DNA of 64,000 nucleotides from Liopterus haemorrhoidalis (lineage: Eukaryota > Arthropoda > Insecta > Coleoptera > Dytiscidae), in assembly GCA_963971575.1 (NCBI GenBank), contig OZ020612.1, forward strand, positions 34,389,916 to 34,453,915. The letters are read 5' to 3'. The notes under the pieces were generated by a model, which did no database searches, was not told the DNA's origin, and was given only the letters and a program-made list of their open reading frames with translations. Below, piece after piece: positions 10,470-21,499 of the stretch. The position numbers were made by a program, and so were the translations under genes. Positions within the stretch are counted from its first letter, which is position 1. Each line of letters opens with the position of its first letter.

Positions 10470-12329
10470 CTTGTATATTATATTATATATTCTTGTGCTA
10501 AAATGCATGTATTATTTTACTTAACTCCCGTCTGTACAGACATACCACATACCACCTTCTTCCCCTGTACCTTTCAGTCTGTTCCGAAAGAAGTACAGAA
10601 TTATTAGAAATATCTGGGAAAGAAAATTGAACATTCTTAGGCTAGTGGAAAGGGGCAAATTATGGAGAGATCAACAGACAGTATATATAGCAAGTGTGAT
10701 TAGAGTTACCATGATTCCGTGGTAAGATTGCCGCAAGTTTGCGGGATCCAATCTCGGACATCACTTCGAAATTTTCACCTAACTATACTCCGCAGTCAGC
10801 TCAAGATCTGAACGCTTAAAAGTCGTGTCATGTCCCTATTATATTTTGGTTTGTATCATACACATACATGTTTTTCCAATAAATTAAAATTTATTTATAT
10901 TCTAGAACTTTCCATATTAACTTAATTTTTATATTACAATCTTCATAATTTATAGAACATAACTTACATGCAAGGACAAGTCTTTGATCTTTACAGAAAA
11001 TTCGAAACAAATAACACTTGATGTTTGACATGGTTATGTCCTTGAAACATTAGGCGACCAACAGTACGATATTGTCGCGTGACATTTATCGCTTGACATT
11101 GGTCGAGTATGTTTCTTTTAATGTAGGCACGTCATTAGGATAAGAATCCACCATAAGTTACCTAGAGTTACTATATTTTTTTTTAATCTGACGACCTCTT
11201 CCAAATTTTAAAGATTATGGAGAATCCCAAAGAGTCTTTCGAACATTTCGAACATTAGAGAAAGTCTTAGGGAGCTTCAGAGGTTCGCGAACCACACTTT
11301 AAGAAACACTGGCATCAAGCTGATCCCATGATGGGCAATTACTGAGAATCCTCTAGTCTTAAAGGCCCCTGAAGAAAAGCCCATGAGCCTGTAAGTCTCA
11401 ACTAGACAGAATGCACGATGGATTCATGAAGTTAAAATAACGCTACTTAATATGAACTTGAAGTTATTTAGGACTTTGTATTTAACAGAATAATAGAATT
11501 AATTTTTAAAAGTGATTTTATCTGCATTGCAGTAATCAATAACAATGAAATAAATCTAGATCTACGATAATAAAATATTGAAATCTGCAATTCAAGTCTT
11601 TAACCTTGATTGTCATTTACTGTTGCCAATAGAGCCACGAGTTATTTAGATGTCTCTGTAAGATACAGACAATACGTTCATATTTTCTTAATGTTTATTT
11701 TCTTATTTTGTTTGTTGTTTATTACTTATTGTTTTCCATGGACGCCGTGGTCATTTCTTTAACCGAGTTCCAGCTAACAAAGTGAACTGTTATGGTGTTC
11801 TCCGTCTTGGTTATGTATTACATTTATGATGTTAATTATACGTTTGGCTGGTCCGCCATTAATTTCACTTTTCACGTGGCGTGCTTTTTAATAATCATAT
11901 GGTTTTAAATGGAAATATTGTGCACTTTTAACATGATTGATAATTCACCTTCAGTTTCGCTTCAGCAAAAATTAAACAATTAATTATTTTAGGAACTTTG
12001 TATACACAGGATGAGTCAGAAAGAAAGTGTCAATCTCCGGGAGTATATATTATATGTATTATATGTATGTTGTAATTCGATTTTTAATTGTTTTATAATT
12101 CCTGTGTCTTAGAAGTTTAAATGACTATGCTAGACGGGTGCAATTTTGTCGCTGGAAAATCGTTACTTGATTCCATGTATACCTATACTTTGAACTGATG
12201 AAGCTACAATCACCCGTGAAGGCATCAACAATACCCATAACCAATAGCGGCTGGTGAGTAAAATATTTGGGGGACACTTTTTGATTAATATATTGCAATG
12301 TCATGCCTATGGCCCGCGGTCCAAATATG
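10470..12329. other. intergenic DNA without recognised gene
   Basis: No coding match was found. One detail: 11283-11316 reads GAACCACACTTTAAGAAAC followed by ACTG, similar to one end of hAT-like elements. A related but more decayed end is at 19079-19147. Confidence 0.4.
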
Positions 12330-12560
12330 TCCCAAAAATAAGTTTCAAACGGCTCGCATTAAATTTCTGCCCCTTGTTTTTTTAAAATCACCCTCTGCCA
12401 TGCCTCAAAATATTTTCGGAATTTCTCCACTCCCCCTGTCCTTCATTGATTTTCAGAATTTCTTCCCCACGCTCTCAAATGATTTTCAGAATTTGGCCTA
12501 CCCGTCCACTGTGAATTTTAAATATCTGGCTCCCAATCCAACTCAGTCTGGCCTGTGAAT
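12330..12560 (+). repeat. degenerate ~33-39 bp minisatellite
   Basis: ATTTTCAGAATTT-type starts recur at about 12409, 12449 and 12481, with a C-rich segment between them and weaker units on both sides. The array keeps an 86-codon frame open (12298-12558), but that frame has no domain and is best explained by the repeat. Part of the motif (GTGATTTTCAAATTTCTG) recurs near 61556. Confidence 0.5.
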
Positions 12561-13237
12561 CATGTTTAGAATTATATACACAATGTATCAAGATAGACGG
12601 AATACGATAATTAACAAAAACGCGATGTATAAGTTTTTTAAAAAATTTGATGATTTAGGTTGACCATAATAACATTAAAAATATTTCGCTTTCAAATTAT
12701 ACTTCCAAGTACGACTTGAAAGTGAATAATTTTTTATTATACACTTTTTTTTTATTAAGCACCGAGCTATTGATAGCTCAGTCATCGGTCGTTAAAAAAT
12801 TGTATCTTTGGGTGCCCCTTTCTAAATTATTACCATTGTTTTTTACTGAACTCTCTATTAATATTCCATTTTTGTTCAATTGTGAAATATTCAGTTTTGG
12901 CTAATGAAGACCAATATTTTTTTATTAATGATATAGTTTCATAGTTAAGCACGCTAGTTTTAATATAACGCACTGTATCCAGTTTCATGTCTGAGATACT
13001 TATCACAAATCAAAACAAACGAACTAAGCTAAGACCGCCGGCCTAAATTCACTAATACATACACACTCGCCGCTGTTGCCCTCTCCAAATCATTTTTATT
13101 ACTTGCTTGTAGATAAATACATTAGAAATCGCATGTGGCAACTCTGTGTATCGGGACACTACGTGTGGTGTCCACAGCATTATTTACTAGATCTAAATTT
13201 TTAAAATCTAAGAATTATATGAAAAATCTTTGAATTA

Positions 13238-14306
13238 GAAATAAAAAAATGTAGAAAGCCACGATTTTATAATTGAAGGCGACGAAGATGACATTAATAA
13301 GCCATTCACTATCGAAGAACTACCCTCGGCAATAAATGACATGAAAGATAACAAATGCCCAGGGCCAGATGGAATAAGCACTGAACTGATCAAGCAACTA
13401 CCGGAAGAAACGATAAAGTACCTGCTCCATCTTTACAACTACATGTGGTCACAGGTTATCTATCCAGAACAGTGGAGGGAGCTTGTAACATTTCCCATTC
13501 TCAAACCCCAAACATCTAAAACGAAAACCGACAACTACAGACCAATCTCAGCAGCAAACAACCTGAGTAAACTTTGGCAAGAAATAGTAAATAAACAATT
13601 TGTGTGGTATCTGGAAAATCATAAAATCTTCTCCCAATATCAATCAGGATTTCGAAAGGATCGATCGACAACATACTATCTACTGTACCTGTCCAACGAA
13701 ATAGAAAGGGCTTTTCAGAATAGACAAAAAACGATAGCCATATTCTCTGACCTTAAGAAAGCTTATGATGTGACGTGGAGACGACATATTCTAGAATATT
13801 TGAAATCCTGTGGATTAAAAGGTCACATTGTTAAACATACAGAATATTTCCTCCATAATCGTAAATTCCGAGTGTTCGCAATTGGTTATTATTCTGAAGA
13901 GAAAACACAAGAAAACGGAGTACCACAGGGAGAAATACATAGTGTTAGTCTTTTCCTAATCGCTATAAATAAAATTATTGATCAAATTAGAAGCCCTGTT
14001 AAAGTCAGTTTATTTGCAGATGATCTAGTTATCTTCTGCAGTGGGAAACAACTTCTCACAATACAACACCACCTGCAACAATCTATAAACATGTTAATAG
14101 ACTGGACAAACAAATCTGACTTTCAATTTTCAACAACGAAAACTAAAGAAGTACATTTTGTGAGAAGACAATATAACAACTTCAACCCAAGATTAGTAAT
14201 AAATAATAGAGCCGTAGAATATGTTGACGAAATCAAATTCCTGGGGGTGACTTTTGACAAAAAAATTGCGCTGGTAGCCTCATCTGACATACCTAAAAAG
14301 GTATGA
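13238..14306 (+). pseudogene. LINE reverse transcriptase fragment, I-like clade
   Basis: The frame is open from about 13238 and an internal Met lies at 13341, so roughly 355 codons can be read. In order: MKDNKCPGPDGISTELIKQL (RT block 1), DNYRPISAANNLSK, QYQSGFRKDRSTTYYL, FSDLKKAYDVTWRR (palm motif A with its Asp), ENGVPQGEIHSVSLF (motif B, where the expected Ser-Ile-Leu is changed to Glu-Ile-His), VSLFADDLVIF (catalytic Asp pair), and KFLGVTFDKK (thumb). The KAYDVTWR and SVSLFLIAINKI features resemble I-like LINEs. The endonuclease, RNase H and 3' end are absent. This is a 5'- and 3'-truncated copy. The changed motif B suggests it was already inactive, although the frame is intact. Confidence 0.85.
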
Positions 14307-14322
14307 TTAACTAGTTAATTGG

Positions 14323-14650
14323 CTTATAACACTAGTAACTTACGGTTTTGGAACTGTCGTAGGTCCATCATAATTTTGTAATTAATATAGAACGATGTAG
14401 ACACTTACCTAGAAAAAATAAAGAAAATATATTAATTACATGCGAAACAATTTAACTTTACAGTTTTAAATAATTGAAAAGTATTTGTATAAAAATCTTG
14501 TACCAGGTAATAACACGGAAGTAAATAAAACAATAAATAATAGTATTTTAAACATTGTTGCAGATTACAATCAGCTGATGGTATGCCATCTTGATAACGT
14601 CAGTTCTGAAGTTTTTCAACTGACGTTCTGAATTTCTGTCTTTTTATTTT
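14323..14650 (+). repeat. dispersed repeat, two blocks shared with 57-57.8 kb
   Basis: Block a (14323-14513: AGTAACTTACGG, CGATGTAGACACTTACCTAG, CTTGTACCAGGTAATAA) matches 57608-57800. Block b (14538-14650: AATCAGCTGATGGTATGCC and TTGACGC-like parts) matches 56995-57120. The order is a-b here but b-a at 57 kb, so the blocks are either separate repeats or a rearranged element. Confidence 0.6.
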
Positions 14651-14822
14651 TAATTTTCATTATATTTTCCGTTCAATTTAAGTAACAAATACAGAACATA
14701 ATTCAAAATACATTTTCTAAATTATTGGTGTATCAAAAAGTCAAGACGAATATTGATATATTTGTAAAGATTTAATGTAACACAAATTACGCTTATCTGG
14801 CCGACTACTGGCAAATTTGCTC

Positions 14823-15462
14823 TGCGCCACTGAAAAGTATTCTAAAAAATTGCTTATAGGGAAAAATTACATTCAGCTTGTTTTAATTTTTTGCTTGTAT
14901 TTAGTGCGCTATATAAATTATCATGACAAATGAAGTGCCTGCCGTTCAAATGTACTTATGACAGTGATTTTGGTGAAGTACTAAAAGCCACAAACACACA
15001 ACTAGATACGTAGTCATCTCAACTTTCACGTCAACAAATCCGTTTACACAACTAAAATTAATACATTTCCTTAAAAATTTAACACATTGACGAACATATA
15101 TAGATAAAAAAAAATGTTAAAACCTAATTTAGGCGCTAAAATTCTTAGTTTTAGGCAACAAAATGTAATAATTAGTTAAAATAAGCAAAAGGACAAAAAA
15201 TAATTTGCATATAATAATAAGAAATTGTGTGAAATGTATTTATAGTGCAGACACCCATAGTATTGATATGGTACGCCACTGGCTGAATCGGCCGAATAAG
15301 GTTGAGAATATCACAGTTGGTAGCACGATAACTTGAGTGGTAAACAGGATAATATTATATAGAAGAAAGTGGTTTGTACGCCACTGGTTGAGCAGGCTCA
15401 ATTAAAGTAGAGTAGTAAAAACAACTGTTACACCACTGGAAAAATAGTTAGTATGCCACTGG
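14823..15462. repeat. cluster of GCCACTGG motifs
   Basis: The motif (G)TAYGCCACTGG or a close variant occurs at about 14823, 15271, 15376, 15428 and 15451, four of them within 190 bp. Surrounding words (TTGAGCAGGCTC, CTGAATCGGCCG) also look related. This may be a decayed short-unit tandem array. No function is visible. Confidence 0.4.
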
Positions 15463-16590
15463 ATCCGGCTCTTAACATGGAATAAACTTGTCACCAATTG
15501 TTCACTTTACAAATAAAAGTTATGAATATTAATTTAACACTATATTGATTGTTTAAACAGAAACCATATTCACTTTATTTATAAAAATTTGCTGATTAAT
15601 TTGATATAAATCAATCAATAAACTTGTACAAATATCCGCGCAAATTTTGGTTTTTGATTGAGAACAAATAAACACGTTTGTTTCAGAAAAAATAACTTTT
15701 TGAAATGATAATAAATAAATAAATGATTTATAAACTTTCAAAGCAGCTATTGTTCAACGGAGAGAAGTGTATTGTTAAAATAGTATAGCAAGATTTTTTT
15801 TTTTGCTACATTAACATTAAAATTTGTTGTGGCTACAAAACTGATTGTAAAAGTGAATGTACCAGTTTAGTACAAAGTACTATGTTTTTTTTTTTTTGTA
15901 ACGTGACTTATTGTTAATTCTAATATATCATTTTGCTATTTTAAGCAGAATGTTTTTTAATACGAATTACGTCTGCGCGCAAAGAACATCCATAATGCAA
16001 CTACTCTCAGTCAACAAGCCAGATACATAAATAAAACTCCATGTCTTGTTTTCTGCTGTGTAGTAACGAACAGTAGAAATAAATGTAATTGAAGCGCAGA
16101 AATGGCTGACAATTTCGTCAAAAAGTATAATAAATGAGTGAAATATGCCGGAACTTATACCAATATTTGAATGTATGTATTAAATATGAATTATATTATT
16201 TTAGAGTTAATAGATAATCTGTGTCTTATGTTATAATAGTCTTTTATATTGCACTTAGAGGTATGAAACTTTTGTTTATAAAAAAGGATATTTATTTATT
16301 ATGTTTTTTTTTTAGAACTATGCAGATTAAACTTTACAGAAAGACGGTAGTCAAACTTAAGAAAAGTTGGTGAAACTATTCAATCTTTTGTCGTAGTCGT
16401 TGGATCTTTGACCAGATAGAGGTACTGAGATCCATGCATGAGGATGTATTCAAATCTTAATTAATTTAGGAAACATTTAAAAACATACATTTTAAAGGCA
16501 GACAGTTTAAAAATGACATCTCCAGATGTATCCAATGTTTCATAGCACAATAGAAACAATAGGCCAGTTTTGTGAGTACATTATAAAGAA
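15463..16590. other. AT-rich intergenic DNA
   Basis: Several T homopolymers and no recognised gene. A 62-codon minus-strand frame at 15553-15741 has no domain. Confidence 0.45.
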
Positions 16591-16593
16591 TGT

Positions 16594-16766
16594 ATGTCCA
16601 ATTTCACCAATGTCGAATAATTTTATTCAATGTATGAAGTTGACGATATCGCATCTTTCTTTTCACAGCAATGGTAATCACTTTGTAAAAAAAAATATAT
16701 AACTGATGCGATATTGTCTACTTTATTCATCGAATAAATTTATTAAACGATGGTGAAACTGGCCAC
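16594..16766. mobile_element. MITE with CCARTTTCACCA ends
   Basis: The left end (CCAATTTCACCAATGTCGAATAA, compared in pieces) and the right end (CGATGGTGAAACTGGCC) are inverted relatives. The similarity runs about 60 bp inward to the ACGATATCGCATC and GATGCGATATTGTC pair. GGCCAGTTTCACCA-type termini are typical of PIF/Harbinger MITEs in animals. The target duplication is not clear here. Confidence 0.6.
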
Positions 16767-16922
16767 TACTGTATTAATTTATCTGTCTTAATTTGGTCGA
16801 GGTGCAAGCAAAACTTATGCGAAATAAATATGTTTTACTTGCAACCGTCCACATTGTAATATTATTAAGATCTAAATTAAATTAAAAGAAAAAAAAATGT
16901 AAATGAAAAATGTAATTATATC

Positions 16923-17085
16923 CCAATCCAATCACCAAGCAGTTTAGCAGGTGCATTTGTTTATCGAGAGGTTAAAACGAATATTTTAGTCTAAAAGGAG
17001 ATATTTTTCATTATAACCACAGTTGTTCGTTTTAACCATCCGGTATAATAGCGGCTGCTAAACTGTTTGGTTGATGCGGATTAGA
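16923..17085. mobile_element. 163-bp foldback MITE
   Basis: About 60 bp at each end are inverted relatives. The left CACCAAGCAGTTTAGCAGGT and GGTTAAAACGAA parts match the right TTCGTTTTAACC and GCTAAACTGTTTGGTTGATG parts. There is no coding content. Confidence 0.65.
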
Positions 17086-17119
17086 CAATGTAAGAAATAA
17101 AAAAACAATTAATTAACCA

Positions 17120-17470
17120 TACCAGTAGTTTTCTGGTTTAAATTAAACTGTATTGTTAGTTTTACAATACTGTATGGTAAACAGTACAATACCCGGTTTG
17201 TTAATGTTACAAACTAGTTTGTTAATTTAGCAAACTTGTTTTGCTACTTTTCTGCAAAACCTTTATTGAACCAGGTACCAAACTAGTTTTGCTGTCACTA
17301 TTTTACAAAATTTTATTGTTACGTTTACTCCCTTTTTTGCTATTCCAACATAAACTTTCTCTCCGTGTACTCATAATACCGAAATACCAAATATGGTGTA
17401 CGGTATGCCGGTATTGCAATCACTAATTTGATTTTTTTTTTTTTTTTGGCATTTTAAATTTTTTATTCTG
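17120..17470. other. T-rich unassigned stretch
   Basis: Short GTTTTG/CAAACTAGTTTG words recur irregularly. No gene and no clear unit. Confidence 0.35.
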
Positions 17471-17474
17471 TACA

Positions 17475-18480
17475 GGGGTCGCCAAATACTCATCTATTTA
17501 ACAACAAAAATATATACATATAACAAAAACTAGATAATGTAAAAACAAAACTGTGTTACCTATGTATGTTTTTCTTACTTCGGACGGTTTTTGAAAGGTA
17601 CATTTTTGCTGTAACGTTAATGATAAGTGAGATATTTTAGTTTCAAGTAGAACAAAATAATCGTTCTTTTTTTTATTATAAACCACTTTTTTTATATAAT
17701 TTTGATTTTAAGTAAATAATAAGTGAGATACTTGGTATATAGATAGCTCTCACCATAACTTCCCAAATATTTATCTTATTAAAAACTGCAGTGAACAGAA
17801 ATAGTTTCTTTAAGTAAATGATAAATGAGATATATCAACCTTATAAGTAACACTCCCCTTAACCCCTAAATAATCTTCTCATTTAAAACTGCATTGAAAA
17901 GAACACAAAAATGTTTGCTCATATACATTTTTGATATAAATTAAATAATAACTGAGATATTTCAAGATTTTAGTTTTAGGATGTCCCCCAGACTTCCCAA
18001 ATATTCATCTAATCGAAAAAGTATAAATAAAGATTAGTTTTTGAACAATTTTTGTTGTATACGTTTTACTTGTTAAGATAATAATAAGGGAGATATTTCA
18101 AAAGTTTAGTTTTAGGGTGTCCTCCTGTAGCTCATCAACTATTCATATATATGAAAAAAATGCACAGAAGTAAAAGATTTGTTTTCTTATTATAATTTTT
18201 TTTGTCATATATGATTTTGCTGTAAAGTTATCAAAATTATATATATATATATTAAACAATTTTTGTTGTATAAATTTTTCTGTTGTCAGTAATTAGGGTG
18301 ATATTTTAAGTTTTTTTTTTTAATTTTAACCCCTTCTGGAACTGAAAACATCTACCATATTCTTTATTTTACAGTAAAAATGTGTAACAAAAATTGTTTA
18401 AAATAAAAAACAAATATTATTTTGTATTTTTCAGTTCATCAATTAGATAAAAATGTTGGTGCAATGGGCGATCACTCAAT
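17475..18480 (+). repeat. degenerate satellite array 'SatA', ~105-140 bp units
   Basis: The motif AATAAGTGAGATATTTCAA (and variants) recurs at about 17621, 17718, 17822, 17943, 18083 and 18286. The companion motif CTTCCCAAATATTCATCTAA recurs at about 17480, 17758, 17863, 17993 and 18130. A GTTTTAGGGTGTCC or TAACACTCCCC link lies between the two in most units. Units are strongly diverged. Related stretches are at 20010-20300 (same strand), 27840-28620 (reverse) and 56605-56690. The first unit looks like a hAT tip (CAGGGGTCGCCAAATACT), but it fits the satellite consensus better. Confidence 0.7.
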
Positions 18481-18489
18481 ATAGATTCT

Positions 18490-19519
18490 TTTTAATCTTG
18501 TTGGAAATACTGGTCTACTGAACTCCAACATAAATAGAAACTTGTAAAACGGTCAAGGGGAATAACACCAATTTAAATCGATCCTTAATATTACTTTAAC
18601 AACTCCACAATAGGATAGGAACCAACAAGCACAACTTCTGAAATAAATATGGAAAAACTAATTTTATTTCAGAAACTATACTTGTTAAATCTGGTCTCGT
18701 TGCAAACTTGTCAAATTAATATTTATGATGACTGGCTTAAACAGGCTTTAGTCGCCTAACAATTTTACGATTTTTCCCTTATGTTGACGTCTTTACAGCC
18801 ATTCGTCGCTTTACGTCTGTCCGAATAACGTCGTATATATTATATTTACGTATGTGGCTCATACTTATATATAAATTTAAAAACGGTCCATGATATTTAA
18901 AATTGCGATACTTAGTCAATATTGTGCAGTACAGGTACGTTGCAATATATCGCATACACCTAAATATAAAACAAAGTACAAAATATGATGTTCGGGCAAC
19001 GTCCAATTCGGTTAATGTCAAGTTTCTAAGAAAGTATCTAGGACGTTCAGACATGCATTACTGTATTTCATATAAGTGAACCACGGGCCGGTATTTTCCT
19101 GTCTCGGACTAGTACCGGGGCGTGGGCTACACTTTAAGAAACTGTATTATGTTTTGTGTGTAAATTCATCTTAGCTTTAAATCAATGACTTGGCTTTGTC
19201 CTATGTGTTTTTTAGGCTCAGGTGGATGTTTAAGTTGTCACAATTCTTAACTCGCTATAAGGGAGCAAGAGATATACTAGTAAGACAGGTTGTCTTATAC
19301 TAATTAGAAACTTACAATTAATAGTAGCATTTTTGTGTATGAAGAAAATTGAAAACTTGTATTAAGCATTAAATTATATACTGCCCATAATTAATTTCCA
19401 TTAAACTATGGAATTCTATAAAAAAATGCGACATTTAATTTAATTTTCTCCCTCACAATTTATAATTAATAAACACATCCATTAAAGTAAAGCTCAGGGA
19501 AATAGCAATGTTCACAGAA
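18490..19519. other. intergenic DNA, no recognised gene
   Basis: A 91-codon minus-strand frame (18779-19054) has no recognisable domain. A short GC-rich piece at 19079-19147 ending ACACTTTAAGAAAC resembles a decayed hAT end. Confidence 0.4.
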
Positions 19520-19770
19520 CCTTATTTAAAGAGGGAAAAATATCTTATATATTTTTACTGACACACCCATAAATGTGTACGTGGGTGGGAGAGCTAACGT
19601 TCGCGACATCACTGGGATAAGATGAGCAGACAGCCCCATCATTATCCTGACGTCACCTGTGATTATTCTATGATGGATATTCCGATCACCATAAAAACCC
19701 GCATAGCCTAAGGCGCCAGGGACGCGGGTGCCCTCCTCTACCGCCCAACGAACCACCACTGGAGTACTTT
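19520..19770 (-). other. GC-rich block with 77-codon open frame, unrecognised
   Basis: Positions 19560-19760 are clearly richer in G+C than the flanks. On the minus strand 19526-19759 is open. The product begins MVVRWAVEEGTRVPGALG and includes GYAGFYGDRNIHHR. I do not recognise a domain. It could be a fragment of a transposon gene or a chance frame in an inserted repeat. Confidence 0.3.
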
Positions 19771-20009
19771 ATGTACGCAATGTATGGACACTAAGAAATC
19801 ACTCAATTGATTTATAGAGATAAACAAAAGATAGGATCAACTGTGAAAAACTGCAGAATATATTATGTTCGCTCGAAATATCTGATTTAGACACAAATTT
19901 TATTCGAAACTAGTTAAAGTTCCCGTACTTTCTCTAGGATTAAAGCGAGAATATCAAAGCTAACCTATAGCCCACTAAATATTAAATAAATTAAAATGTA
20001 TTATATAGA

Positions 20010-20300
20010 AAAGGTTTCTTTATTTATTTTAAAAAACTTTCAAGTTTACTGTATATAAAAATTTTGTAAATGAAGTAGATAATATGTGTGATATTTCAAG
20101 TTTATAGATAGCGCACCCCATTTCCCACCAATTATTAATCTTATTAATAACTTCATTGAACAAAAAAATACTCATTTTTTAAAGTAAATAATAAAATTTC
20201 AAGATTTTTGTTTTAAGGTGTCCACCGTAACTACGTTTAACCCCGTAACTCCCTCGCATCCAATCGAAAAATTCATACAACAAAAAAAAAAATAGTTTTT
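20010..20300 (+). repeat. SatA-related segment
   Basis: It contains GTGTGATATTTCAAG, TTCCCACCAATTATTAATCT, AACTTCATTGAACA and GTTTTAAGGTGTCC in the same order as in the 17475-18480 array, for about two diverged units. Confidence 0.55.
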
Positions 20301-20329
20301 TAATGACGCAAAAAATATGTTTCGTTATC

Positions 20330-21499
20330 AAATGTTCCTATTGAACTATCTCTGCAAGAGAGACTTATAAGTAACGGTATGAGGTATGAGTATAAAATAA
20401 GTATTTGTACGTACAGAGATAATAGTCAGTTGAAACATCATATCAACCCCATGGTATTAACTTAGTGTTGGATGTCTAGAAATAGAGAGTTTTTCTTCTC
20501 TGCACAATTTTAACATGAGAATATCAGTGAGTTAAGTCTGGTATACTAACTGTGACCATACGTATTTTAGTTTAGAAGACAATCCTTTATTTTAGAGCGC
20601 TGTTTTTAGATTTATTTATTTCTCAAAAATCCTTGAAACAGGCTTAGAACTGGCTATATTTGAATTATAAATATAGGCATGTTTAAAAATCGTTTTGTTT
20701 TAAAGTCTATATTACCTACTTCAAATTTACACTAACAAAAATCATTCTTTTTTTGAACTTGTCAATTTATGGTTATTTAAAATTATTAAAATATTAATCA
20801 TTATCACTATTATCATTGTTTATAACACAGTCAGAGTTTGTGTCACTATTACTGTCATTGAAATTAATAATTATTGGAGATTATTTGGTGGTTTTATAAA
20901 AAAAAAAATGTTTCAATTGTCTTTACATGTTCTACACATTTTTTCCACAAATCACTACTTATTGCCCTTGTTTCATCTTTAATCTAGAGACCAGATAATA
21001 GATACTACTCATCAGAATATCTAGGTACAGACACCAGATAATATGTTGCATTATCTGGTTAACTAAAATAGATAACGGATAACAAATAACGAATCGAAGT
21101 GAATGTCAAATGAAAGGAAGGCGAACCGAAGTGAAGACCAAATCATAAATAAATAAATCAAATTAAAGTTAAGACTAAATAAGAAAAAAAAAATATCTTT
21201 TATCTTTTATCTGAGATGTTTAAATTTAAAATAAAATATGATAACGAAGGCGGTTATATGGGTAAAGGATAATATATAGTAACACATCTAGATAATTTTA
21301 TCTAGATAATATTTTAGTTTCATTTATGTGAAAAATATCAATATTAAGCCTTAATACTTGATAGACATTTTAGTTTTATTCTTGAGCCTTTATAAATAAA
21401 ATAATAAATACAAACAAGTTTTTCTCTTTTCGTGTACCTTTTCTTGATTTATTTTTTTCTAAAACAAAAAGAAAACTGTAGGTATACTATATGTAGGTA
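20330..21499. other. AT-rich intergenic DNA
   Basis: No gene recognised. Positions 21000-21310 contain repeated TATCTGG/TCTAGATAAT words, possibly a decayed element. Confidence 0.4.

Noticed and set aside
17474..17492. hAT terminus (CAGGGGTCGCCAAATACT)
   Set aside because: The same words fit the first unit of the SatA array, and no matching opposite end was found.
17475..18480. CRISPR-like array
   Set aside because: Units are diverged along their whole length with no constant repeat/variable spacer pattern, and the window is eukaryotic.
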